This document shows positions 47,289-54,512 of a stretch of 64,000 bases of DNA, piece by piece. The notes beneath the pieces are model-generated. The model worked only from the letters and a program-made list of their open reading frames with translations, was not told where the DNA came from and did no database searches. Every line of letters starts with the position of its first letter. Positions within the stretch are counted from its first letter, which is position 1. Source of the DNA: Caulobacter vibrioides (lineage in GTDB: Bacteria; Pseudomonadota; Alphaproteobacteria; Caulobacterales; Caulobacteraceae); the NCBI RefSeq assembly GCF_002310375.3, contig NZ_CP023315.3, positions 806,001 to 870,000 on the forward strand. Direction: 5' to 3'. A program made the position numbers and the translations under genes.

Positions 47289-48047
47289 TCAGTCCTTGGT
47301 CACCGTCATCATGTAGTTGATGTCGGTGTCGCTTGAGCGGCTCCAGCGGCCGGTCAGCGGGTTGTAGGCCACGCCAAACGGGCCCTGCATGGCCACCGGC
47401 TCGCCGGCGAGGAAGGCGCGCAGTTCTTCGGGTTTCAGGAACTGCTTCCAGTCGTGGGTGCCCGGCGGCACCCAGCGCAGCACGTACTCGGCGCCGATCT
47501 TGGCCAGGGCCAGGGCCTTCAGTGTGCGGTTCAGGGTGGCCACGAACATGATGCCGCCGGGCTTCAAAAGCTTGGCGCAGGTGCGCAGGAACTCGCCTGG
47601 ATCGGCGACGTGCTCGATGACCTCCATGGTCAGGACGACGTCGAACGGCCCCGCGCCCTCGGCCAGCAACTGCTCGGCGGTGGCGGGGCGGTAGCCGATC
47701 TCCAGACCCTGTTCGGCCGCATGGGTGGCGGCGGTCTTGATGTTCTTTTCCGAGGCGTCGATCGCGGTGACAGCAAAGCCCAGCCGCGCCATCGGCTCGC
47801 TCAGCAGCCCGCCGCCGCAGCCGATGTCGAGCAGGGTGAGGCCCTCGAACGGCGCGCGCGCCGCGCCGTCGCGGTCGAACCGCGCCAGGGCCTGTTCACG
47901 GATGAAGGCCAGCCGGCAGGGATTGAACACATGCAGCGGCGCGAACTTGCCCTTGGGATCCCACCACTCGGCCGCGATGGCCGAGAAGCGCGCCACGTCG
48001 GCGGGGTCGATGCTCCAGGAGGGGGCGGCGGAGGCGGCTTGTGTCAT
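47289..48047 (-). CDS. ubiG: Ubiquinone biosynthesis O-methyltransferase
   Basis: A 252-residue UbiG/Coq3 enzyme that carries out both O-methylations in ubiquinone synthesis. SAM motifs are [19 protein letters not shown] and [11 protein letters not shown]; the family block [20 protein letters not shown] and the N-terminal [23 protein letters not shown] are present. The ATG at 48047 gives standard length. It lies two bases after the vapC stop on the same strand, an accidental-looking neighbour. Confidence 0.94.
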   Translation of the reverse strand: MTQAASAAPSWSIDPADVARFSAIAAEWWDPKGKFAPLHVFNPCRLAFIREQALARFDRDGAARAPFEGLTLLDIGCGGGLLSEPMARLGFAVTAIDASEKNIKTAATHAAEQGLEIGYRPATAEQLLAEGAGPFDVVLTMEVIEHVADPGEFLRTCAKLLKPGGIMFVATLNRTLKALALAKIGAEYVLRWVPPGTHDWKQFLKPEELRAFLAGEPVAMQGPFGVAYNPLTGRWSRSSDTDINYMMTVTKD

Positions 48048-48049
48048 GG

Positions 48050-48433
48050 TCAGCGTATCAGCACGACTTGCACCGGCAGGTCCAGATCGGACCAAGCCGT
48101 ATCGGCGGTCAGGACGGGCCGCTTCTCGCGTATCGCCAGGGCCAGACAGGCGCGATCGCCCAGGGAGAGGCCTCTGTGGCTCGTGGTCTTGCGCAGCAAG
48201 CCGGCTTGAATCGCCAACTCCCGGTCGAAGTCGATGACGGTCAGAGCCAAGTCTTCGACCTGGCGTCTCGCAAGATCGAAAGGAGCGCCTCCCTCCACAA
48301 ACTTGGTAACCACCTCAGCGAGGTTGACGCTGCAGACTTTGCTGGCGAACAGCGCGGCGGCGGCTTGCTCGGCGCCGATCTCGTTGTTGGAGACCGCCAG
48401 TATCGCCGAGCTATCCAAGACGTATTCAGTCAT
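48050..48433 (-). CDS. PIN-domain toxin, VapC family
   Basis: A 127-residue PIN ribonuclease. The acidic metal-binding residues are D7 (VLDSSAIL), E40 (NLAEVV), D93 ([12 protein letters not shown]) and D111 ([10 protein letters not shown]). VapC toxins cut specific tRNAs or rRNA. Its start (48433, or the ATG three bases earlier) overlaps the stop of the upstream gene, the standard way of coupling to the antitoxin. Confidence 0.88.
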   Translation of the reverse strand: MTEYVLDSSAILAVSNNEIGAEQAAAALFASKVCSVNLAEVVTKFVEGGAPFDLARRQVEDLALTVIDFDRELAIQAGLLRKTTSHRGLSLGDRACLALAIREKRPVLTADTAWSDLDLPVQVVLIR

Positions 48434-48944
48434 CATGTCGGCGCTGCGCCAACGGCTCAACGGCTTGGCGGTTTTCGAGTTCAGCCTCTCGTCGCTTGTC
48501 AGCGATGAAGTCGTCGACGATCGACCGGTCCGAAGGCCAGAACTGTTTCATTCGCTCCTGTACGCGCTTGAGCGCGGTCATACCGTTGATCAGGGTGAAG
48601 GTGTCCTCGCCCAGGTCTGCGATGACGACTCCGTTCGATCCCACATTCAGCGCCGCCAGCACCTCGGGCGGTAAGGTCACGGTCCCGTTCCTGACCTCAA
48701 GGCGGTAGGTGTTGGAACGGTCGTGGACGAAGACGCCGGCGTCTCCTTCCGCCATGCCGTCGGGCGCGGGCGCGGCGGAGTATGGCGCGGTTTTAGGCTC
48801 CTCCAGCACGTTCCTGACATGCTGATAACGCTTGCCCAGCAGGCGGGCGATCTCAGCGCGTGGATAGCCGGCCGAGTCCAGGGCCCGAATCTTGGCGGCG
48901 ACCGTCTTGCAGCCCGCCAGGGTTTTCTCGAGCTCGGGCGACAT
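48426..48944 (-). CDS. AbrB-type antitoxin with an added N-terminal HTH, partner of VapC
   Basis: A 172-residue protein, long for a VapB. Residues about 10-45 form a helix-turn-helix-like segment (AAKIRALDSAGYPRAEIARLLGKRYQHVRNVL), as in site-recognising HTHs. Residues about 78-118 form a SpoVT/AbrB swapped-hairpin domain (YRLEVRNGTVTLPPEVLAALNVG, VVIADLGEDTFTLI). The C-terminal helix (RSIVDDFIADKRREAELEN) should bind VapC. It probably represses its own operon. The ATG at 48944 has GGAGG five bases upstream. Confidence 0.78.
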   Translation of the reverse strand: MSPELEKTLAGCKTVAAKIRALDSAGYPRAEIARLLGKRYQHVRNVLEEPKTAPYSAAPAPDGMAEGDAGVFVHDRSNTYRLEVRNGTVTLPPEVLAALNVGSNGVVIADLGEDTFTLINGMTALKRVQERMKQFWPSDRSIVDDFIADKRREAELENRQAVEPLAQRRHDD

Positions 48945-49150
48945 GACGTCCTCCGGCGTGGGAAAAGGATAATAGATAGTCAGGTAGGTTGCGTGGGGAG
49001 TCAAGGCGAGCGCCTCATCCCGTCAAAAAAGACGCCCCCGCGACATTGCCGTTGCGCCATCGCGCCGCTAGAAGGCGCATCGCTTGCGCGAGGGGGAGTG
49101 ATCCGGCCGCGCGGGCGCAAGAAATAACCAAGTGTCGAGGTACCAAGGAC

Positions 49151-50398
49151 GTGTCACGTCTGGTGATGAAGTTCGGCGGCACGTCGGTGGCCGACCTGGA
49201 GCGCATCCGCCGTGTGGCGCGCCTGGTCGCCGCCGAGGTCGCGACGGGCAAGCAAGTAGCCGTCGTCGTGTCGGCCATGTCGGGCAAGACCAACGAGCTG
49301 GTCGCCTGGACCGATGGCGCGGGCCGCGCCGCTGCGGGCCTGCCGGAGTCGGACGACGAGTATGACGCCGTCGTCGCCTCGGGCGAGCAGGTCACGGCCG
49401 GCCTGCTGGCCATGACCCTGCGCAACATGGGCCACAAGGCCCGCTCGTTCCTGGGCTGGCAGGTGCCGATCCTCACCGACGAGGCCCACGGCCGCGCGCG
49501 GATCGAGGAGATCCCGCCCGAGAACCTCGAGGCCTGCTTCGCCAACGGCGAGATCGCCGTGATCGCCGGCTTCCAGGGCGTGACGCCCAATCGCCGCATC
49601 ACCACCCTGGGCCGGGGCGGCTCGGACACCAGCGCCGTGGCCATCGCCGCCGCCGTCAAGGGCGACTGCGACATCTATACGGACGTCGATGGGGTCTACA
49701 CCACCGACCCCCGTATCGAGAGCAAGGCCAGGCGCCTGGCCAAGATCTCCTACGAAGAAATGCTCGAAATGGCCTCGCTGGGGGCCAAGGTTCTGCAGAC
49801 CCGCTCGGTCGAGATGGCCATGGCCCATCGCGTCCCGGTGCGGGTGCTGTCCAGTTTCGTCGAACCGGGCGAAGCCCCGGGCCAAGGTACGATCGTCTGC
49901 GACGAGGAAGAAATCATGGAAAAGCGCATCGTCTCGGGCGTCGCCTACAGCCGCGACGAAGCCAAGATCACCTTGCTGGGCCTGCCCGATCACCCGGGCG
50001 TGTCCTCGCAGATCTTCGGCCGTCTGGCCGACGCCAATGTGAACGTCGACATGATCGTGCAGTCGCGCGCCCGCAGCGCCGACACCGCCAACATGGAGTT
50101 CACCGTCGGCAAGCGTGACGCCCAGCGCGCCGTCGAGATCGTCGAGGCCGCCCAGAAGGAGATCGGCTTCGAGGCCGTCGCCGTCAACGAGGACGTCGCC
50201 AAGGTGTCGGTGATCGGGGTGGGCATGCGTTCGCACGCGGGCGTGGCCCAATCGATGTTCCAGGCCCTGGCCGAGAAGAACATCAACATCCAGGTCATCT
50301 CGACCTCGGAGATCAAGATCAGCGTCCTGATCGACGCGGCCTATACCGAACTGGCGGTGCGGGCGCTGCACGCGGTGTACGGGCTGGATCAGCTTTAA
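49151..50398 (+). CDS. lysC: Aspartate kinase
   Basis: A 415-residue aspartokinase that phosphorylates aspartate, the first step to lysine, threonine and methionine. The kinase domain begins LVMKFGGTSVAD, with VVSAMSGKTNELV and TLGRGGSDTSAVAIAA. Two ACT domains follow at about 265-410 (ITLLGLPDHPGVSSQIF, VSVIGVGMRSHAGVAQSMFQALAEKNINI) for feedback control by amino acids. A second start within the kinase domain, as used for the separate small subunit in Bacillus and Corynebacterium, is possible near 49919 (EEIMEKRI) but unproven. The GTG at 49151 is chosen for alignment with the family; GAGG lies upstream. Confidence 0.95.
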   Translation: MSRLVMKFGGTSVADLERIRRVARLVAAEVATGKQVAVVVSAMSGKTNELVAWTDGAGRAAAGLPESDDEYDAVVASGEQVTAGLLAMTLRNMGHKARSFLGWQVPILTDEAHGRARIEEIPPENLEACFANGEIAVIAGFQGVTPNRRITTLGRGGSDTSAVAIAAAVKGDCDIYTDVDGVYTTDPRIESKARRLAKISYEEMLEMASLGAKVLQTRSVEMAMAHRVPVRVLSSFVEPGEAPGQGTIVCDEEEIMEKRIVSGVAYSRDEAKITLLGLPDHPGVSSQIFGRLADANVNVDMIVQSRARSADTANMEFTVGKRDAQRAVEIVEAAQKEIGFEAVAVNEDVAKVSVIGVGMRSHAGVAQSMFQALAEKNINIQVISTSEIKISVLIDAAYTELAVRALHAVYGLDQL

Positions 50399-50405
50399 GG
50401 TCTAG

Positions 50406-50506
50406 CGTCCTTCGAGGCCCGCTGCGCGGGCGCCTCAGGATGAGGGACTCAGCGTAGAGCTTTCCTCATCCTGAGGTGCGCGCTCCTGAGCGCGCCTCGA
50501 AGGACG
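50406..50506. repeat. Intergenic inverted repeat, family C (CGTCCTTCGAGG type)
   Basis: CGTCCTTCGAGGC...CCTCAGGATGAGG forms the left arm and CCTCATCCTGAGG...GCCTCGAAGGACG the right. It follows the lysC stop by 8 bases. A second copy is at 60553-60655. Confidence 0.75.
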
Positions 50507-50579
50507 CAACGCCCTGCAAGAAAACGTCGCCTTCGGACGTTATGAGGGCTCAAGCCCAAGAGCCCTGCAAGAAGCCCCC

Positions 50580-51044
50580 ATGCCCGACGTCTTCAAGTTC
50601 GACCCCGACGCCAAGACCGTCACCTTCCACGGCGACGCCGGTCTGGAGCTGCTCTACGACCTGCTGCTGCGCGCCAAGTTCGGCGACGGCTATGAGAAGC
50701 CGCTGCTGATCAGCCCGTGGCTGGCGGCCCTGCTGAACAAGCTGGACCAGGCCCTGCCGGACGACGGCCAGTGGTTCCCCGAAAAGCCGGGCCAGCCGAT
50801 CTTCGACACCGACGACCTGCTGGCCATGGGCGATGCGGTCATCGAGGAAGGCCACACGGTCGGCTGGTGGACCATGACCCCGCTGGAAAAACGCGACTAC
50901 CTGCGCAAGGTCATCGCCGCCCCGCACCCGCTGACCGACCTCGAGGTCGAGTTCATCGAGAACGACATCGACGCGGCTCTGGAGCAGGCCCGCCGTCTGG
51001 TCGCCGACGCCGACGAGCACCTGGCGGCGCCCGGTCACGGCTGA
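50580..51044 (+). CDS. Conserved hypothetical protein
   Basis: A 154-residue acidic cytoplasmic protein without signal or membrane span. Recognisable stretches are KFDPDAKTVTFHGDAGLELLYDLLLRAKFGDGYEKPLLISPWLA and TMTPLEKRDYLRKVIAAPHPLTDLEVEFIENDID. I do not recognise the family. Codon use is typical of its neighbours. It lies between the family C repeat and the CZB gene, with no close co-directional partner. Confidence 0.7.
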   Translation: MPDVFKFDPDAKTVTFHGDAGLELLYDLLLRAKFGDGYEKPLLISPWLAALLNKLDQALPDDGQWFPEKPGQPIFDTDDLLAMGDAVIEEGHTVGWWTMTPLEKRDYLRKVIAAPHPLTDLEVEFIENDIDAALEQARRLVADADEHLAAPGHG

Positions 51045-51167
51045 CCACGCCCTCTCGTAGATGCTCCCTTAAGGGTGCGCGACGGCGCCGTTAACGCTGC
51101 CTGGTTACCCGCCGACAAGCACATCTGGAATATTCGCCGCTCAGTGAATTTTGAGCACGAGTAAGCC

Positions 51168-51521
51168 ATGGATTTCGACGCCGCCATCGCCGCCCACGCC
51201 GACTGGAAAGTGAACTTCCGGATCGCCCTGGCGACCCACAGCACCGTGGACGCCCAGCGCGCCTGCTCCGACAAGATCTGCGTCCTGGGCCACTGGCTGC
51301 ACGGCGAGGCGCGCAGCAAGCTGGCCGGCGACAAGACCTATCTGCAATGCGTCGAAGCCCATCGTGACTTCCACGAGGCCGCCGGCGAGGTGGCGGGAGC
51401 CATCAATCGCCGCGACTTCCAGCGCGCCGCCGACATGATCGACGTCGGGTCCAAGTTCCATGACGCCTCGATGCGCGTGGCCGTGGCGGTGCGCCGCCTC
51501 AAGACCCTGGCGCCGGCCTGA
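51168..51521 (+). CDS. Stand-alone chemoreceptor zinc-binding (CZB) domain protein
   Basis: A 117-residue four-helix protein with the CZB zinc signature: H10 (AAHADWK), C38 in CVLGHWLHG, and H65 and H69 (AHRDFHEAA). CZB domains usually sit at the end of chemoreceptors or diguanylate cyclases and sense zinc or hypochlorous acid through the Cys. Here there is no other domain, so it may act in trans on a receptor, perhaps on the soluble globin-coupled receptor of this genome. Its end faces the next gene tail to tail, 3 bases apart. Confidence 0.85.
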   Translation: MDFDAAIAAHADWKVNFRIALATHSTVDAQRACSDKICVLGHWLHGEARSKLAGDKTYLQCVEAHRDFHEAAGEVAGAINRRDFQRAADMIDVGSKFHDASMRVAVAVRRLKTLAPA

Positions 51522-51524
51522 CCC

Positions 51525-51968
51525 CTACTTCGCCGCCGGCCTAGGCTTGGGATACCAGAGCGCATTGACGATCACCCAGCGCTCGCCGAACCGGCCCAGG
51601 CTGAGATGGTCGACGAACCACGGCGTCTCGACGCGCGCGATCGCCACATTACCGGCCACGTCCAGCACGCGGACGGTGCGGTCCCACTGATCGCGCGGGG
51701 TCTTCAAGGCGCCTTGTCGCGTCAGGTCGATCAGCTCGTCGCGGCTCATCCGGCGCAGGGCCAGGACCTCGTCGGGATCGGGCTTGGCGCGGACGGCGCG
51801 CTTGGCCAGGTCCGGGTGCAGGGCGCGGGTGACGCGGGCGGTGTCGCCTTCCAGCTGGCCGTCGACATAGTCAAAGGCCACCGCCTCCACCGCCTTGACG
51901 GTCGCCGGGTCCAGCGCCGGAGGCGGGGCGGCTTGCAAGGCGAGGGCGGTCAGCAGGGCGGCGATCAT
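51525..51968 (-). CDS. Secreted NTF2-like / lumazine-binding-type protein
   Basis: A 147-residue exported protein with a short signal peptide (IAALLTALALQAAPPP). The mature part has the order of NTF2-like folds: VKAVEAVAFDYVDGQLEGDTARVTRALHPDLAKRAV, then LIDLTRQG, then VRVLDVAGNVAIARVETPWFVDHLSLGRFGERWVIVNALWYPK. Such proteins often occur as single small exported domains of unknown role. The ATG at 51968 has GGAG six bases upstream. Confidence 0.75.
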   Translation of the reverse strand: MIAALLTALALQAAPPPALDPATVKAVEAVAFDYVDGQLEGDTARVTRALHPDLAKRAVRAKPDPDEVLALRRMSRDELIDLTRQGALKTPRDQWDRTVRVLDVAGNVAIARVETPWFVDHLSLGRFGERWVIVNALWYPKPRPAAK

Positions 51969-52061
51969 GCGCGTCTCCGGTCGAGTCGTTTGCGGAGGCG
52001 GCAAGCTCGCGGCAAATCGTGACGCTGGCGTGGCGAACCGGCGTTCGGTGAGTTGCGCCGC

Positions 52062-52988
52062 TTAGCGGCCGTCCCGCCGATAGCGCGAGACGAAGGCCCA
52101 CAGGGCGTCGTTGTCGGCGAGCCAGACGTGGCCGCCGCCGACGGTCATGCGCCCCACCACGTCGGCGTTGTCCCGACAGCCGGAATAGCGCTCCTCATAG
52201 ACGCTCGGCGCGACCCATTGCGTGGTCGGTGGTGCCTGGCAGCCGTTCAGCGCCGCCCAGCGCTGCTCGGCCGCATGCATCGTGTACTGCCAATAGCCCG
52301 CGCCGCCGCCCTGGGTGGGATTGGTCGTGTCCTTGTCGCCCGCGAAGGCGATGACCGGCATCGGCCGCCGGGGCTGGCAGGTGGCCGGATCGGGCTCATG
52401 CGGCTTGTCGGGGCGCGGATTGCCCGCCCGCAGGCCGACCACCGGTGCGATGGCCGCGTAGCGGTCCGACGCCACGCAGCCCAGCCACGAGGCCATGCGC
52501 CCGCCGCCCGACAGGCCGGTGACATAGACGCGGCCGGGCTCGACGCAGCCCTGCGCCACCAGCCCGTCGACCAGCGCCGCCAGATAGGCCACGTCGTCGG
52601 CGTCCGAGGCGTCGGGGATCTTGCCGGTCACGGTCGGCACGCCCGGAATGTTCCAGGCGAAGCCCTTGCCGGCGGGAATGGCGGCGGTGGGCGCGGCCAC
52701 CAGGAAGCCGTGGCGCTCGGCGGTCGCTTCCAGCTTGGAGTCAGCCAGCATCCGCCCGCCCTCGCCGCCGCTGCCGTGCAGCAGGATCAGCAGGGGCGCA
52801 GGCTGGCCAGCCGCAAGGCCGGCGGGACGGCGCAGCAGGAACGGCCGCCCGGTCCCGCCAGCGTCCACGCTGACGGTCGCCCCCGGCGCGCCGACGGCGC
52901 AGGCGGCGTGCGCGCTCGCGGCGGTCGCCAGAAACGCCAACGACGCCATCAGCGCCGCGACCCTGCGCGTCAGCGCTCCAACCGTCAT
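52062..52988 (-). CDS. Secreted esterase of the PHB-depolymerase/feruloyl esterase (LpqC) type
   Basis: A 308-residue exported alpha/beta hydrolase. The signal peptide ends near TAASAHAA. The oxyanion loop is LLILLHGSGGEGGRML, the nucleophile is Ser in VTGLSGGGRMASWLGC, the acid is Asp in AFAGDKDTTNP, and the base is His in GGGHVW. It resembles poly(3-hydroxybutyrate) depolymerase-like esterases, several of which are feruloyl or acetyl xylan esterases (CE1). The 4 Cys suggest disulfides. GGAG lies seven bases before the ATG. No operator like those of the xylose genes is visible upstream. Confidence 0.82.
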   Translation of the reverse strand: MTVGALTRRVAALMASLAFLATAASAHAACAVGAPGATVSVDAGGTGRPFLLRRPAGLAAGQPAPLLILLHGSGGEGGRMLADSKLEATAERHGFLVAAPTAAIPAGKGFAWNIPGVPTVTGKIPDASDADDVAYLAALVDGLVAQGCVEPGRVYVTGLSGGGRMASWLGCVASDRYAAIAPVVGLRAGNPRPDKPHEPDPATCQPRRPMPVIAFAGDKDTTNPTQGGGAGYWQYTMHAAEQRWAALNGCQAPPTTQWVAPSVYEERYSGCRDNADVVGRMTVGGGHVWLADNDALWAFVSRYRRDGR

Positions 52989-53109
52989 TGAACGTCTCCT
53001 GCCCCCGTCGTGTCGCTGGAAGCTTAGCGATCGGTCGAACGGTCTGAAACCCGATTGTGCGGCGCTGTCGGCCCAAGCCAAGCCGGCGGCGGACTGCTAT
53101 GCGGCGATT

Positions 53110-54057
53110 ATGACCACCTCCCGCAACCTCCTGCTTGGCCTCCTGTGCGGCGTCATCGCCGGGGCGTTCTGGGGCGGGGTGTTCCTGGCGCCGAAGCTCT
53201 TGGCGGATTTCACGCCGCTGCAGGCCACGGCGGGTCGGTACCTGGCCTATGGCCTGGCGGCGGCCGTGCTGCTGGCGCCCAGCTGGAAGGCGGTCATGGC
53301 GCGGATGGACGGCCGCGACTGGCGCGACCTCTTGCTGCTCAGCCTGCTGGGCAACCTGATCTACTATGTCGGCCTGGCCATCGCCGTGCAGAGCGCGGGC
53401 GTGGCTCTGGCCTCGCTGGTCATCGGCCTGTTGCCCGTGACCATCACCCTGGTGGGGGCGAGACCGGGGGAGGGCACGCCGCTCAGACGCCTGGTTTGGC
53501 CGCTGGCCCTGATCGTCGCCGGCGGGGTGTGCATCAATCTGGACGCCTTCGCCGCCGCCGGACGCAGCGGCGCGGGGCGGACCTTCGTCGGCCTCGCCGG
53601 CGCGCTGCTGGCCCTGGCCGTCTGGACCGCCTACGCCGTCTGGAACGCCCGGCGCCTGGCCGCCACGCCCAAGTTCAACAGCCACGAGTGGTCGCTGCTG
53701 ACCGGCGTCGCCACGGGCCTGCTGTCGCTGGTTATCGTGGTCCCCGCCTTCGCGTTCGACGGCAAGACCCATGCGGCCAGCGCCTGGGGCCTGTTCTGGG
53801 GCGTTAGCTTCGCCGTGGCGATCGGGGCCTCGGTGATCGGCAACGGCCTGTGGAACGCCGCCAGCCGGCTGCTACCGCTGTCGCTGTCGGGCCAGCTGAT
53901 CGTGTTCGAGACGGTGTTCGCCCTGCTGTACGGCTTCCTGCACGAAGGCCGCTGGCCGCGCAGCCTGGAGAGCGTGGCCATGGCGCTGATGCTGGCCGGG
54001 GTGCTGTGGTCGGCGCGGTTGCATCGGGTGGGTGGGCCCCGATCGGCCGAGGGTTAA
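53110..54057 (+). CDS. EamA/DMT superfamily transporter
   Basis: A 315-residue membrane protein with ten predicted helices in two EamA halves (LLLGLLCGVIAGAFWGGVFLAP; ALLALAVWTAYAVWNARRLA; ASVIGNGLWNAASRLLPLSLSGQLIVFETVFALLYGF). DMT proteins export metabolites such as amino acids or related compounds; the substrate is unknown. The ATG at 53110 is chosen because the frame upstream runs antisense through the esterase gene. It is divergent from the esterase. Confidence 0.87.
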   Translation: MTTSRNLLLGLLCGVIAGAFWGGVFLAPKLLADFTPLQATAGRYLAYGLAAAVLLAPSWKAVMARMDGRDWRDLLLLSLLGNLIYYVGLAIAVQSAGVALASLVIGLLPVTITLVGARPGEGTPLRRLVWPLALIVAGGVCINLDAFAAAGRSGAGRTFVGLAGALLALAVWTAYAVWNARRLAATPKFNSHEWSLLTGVATGLLSLVIVVPAFAFDGKTHAASAWGLFWGVSFAVAIGASVIGNGLWNAASRLLPLSLSGQLIVFETVFALLYGFLHEGRWPRSLESVAMALMLAGVLWSARLHRVGGPRSAEG

Positions 54058-54064
54058 ACTCCCA

Positions 54065-54173
54065 TGTCATCCCGGAAAGCCCGCAGGGCTTATCCGGGAC
54101 CCAGGGGCCACACGCGCCGCGCCTTGTCACCCCCTGGGTCCCGGCGCTCCGCTGCGCTTCGGCCGGGATGACA
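54065..54173. repeat. Intergenic inverted repeat, family A
   Basis: It starts TGTCATCCCGGAAAGCC and ends CGGCCGGGATGACA, with inner GGGACCCAGGGG and CCCCTGGGTCCC. It begins 8 bases after the transporter stop. Confidence 0.75.
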
Positions 54174-54199
54174 CGAAAAGCAGAGGCGGCAAGTTAAAC

Positions 54200-54353
54200 C
54201 CCACCTGAACGCCCTGTCCCCACCGCGTTCAGCCCCGCAGGCCTACAACACCGATCAACGGCTTTCGTAGTCGTTCCAAAGCCGCTGGTGTCTTGATCCC
54301 TCCGCCAGTGCGCCAGACTGCGCCGTCCGGTTCCCCTCCGGGCGGCGCTTTTT
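54200..54353 (+). ncRNA. Candidate small RNA with three hairpins
   Basis: A gene-free stretch with three ordered stem-loops on the plus strand. Stem 1 (54205-54232) pairs CTGAACGC with GCGTTCAG around a C-rich loop CCTGTCCCCACC. Stem 2 (54253-54298) has outer GATCAA/TTGATC and inner CGGCTTT/AAAGCCG. Stem 3 (54320-54348) is an 11-bp terminator stem with loop TTCCCCT, followed by TTTTT. Single-stranded CCCTCCGCC lies between stems 2 and 3. Exposed C-rich loops of this sort pair with ribosome-binding sites in known alphaproteobacterial small RNAs. The 5' end and promoter are not evident. It could instead be an untranslated leader or trailer, but it ends 160 bases before ptsP. Confidence 0.55.
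54320..54353 (+). terminator. Strong intrinsic terminator
   Basis: The stem GCGCCGTCCGG pairs with CCGGGCGGCGC (one G-U pair), loop TTCCCCT, and is followed by five T. It ends the candidate small RNA, or transcription arriving from the EamA gene about 260 bases upstream. Confidence 0.85.
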
Positions 54354-54512
54354 CGTGAGCGCGCACCTAATCATCGTTCGGTTGACGACCGCGACTGGTC
54401 CCCGGGCGAAATCTGCTGTAGCCCCCATCTAGGCGGTAAGAGCCGTCTTAACCCTTGGCGTCCGACGCTGGGCTAGGAAGTCTCTTAGGGATAGGGAGCG
54501 CGTAAAGGCGTC

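Noticed and set aside
48945..49150. A lysine riboswitch before lysC
   Set aside because: The leader is short and lacks the conserved lysine-riboswitch core; only ordinary GC-rich sequence is visible.
49919..50398. A separate small-subunit start inside lysC, as in Bacillus and Corynebacterium
   Set aside because: An in-frame ATG exists near 49917 but without a convincing ribosome site, so it is only mentioned within the lysC entry.
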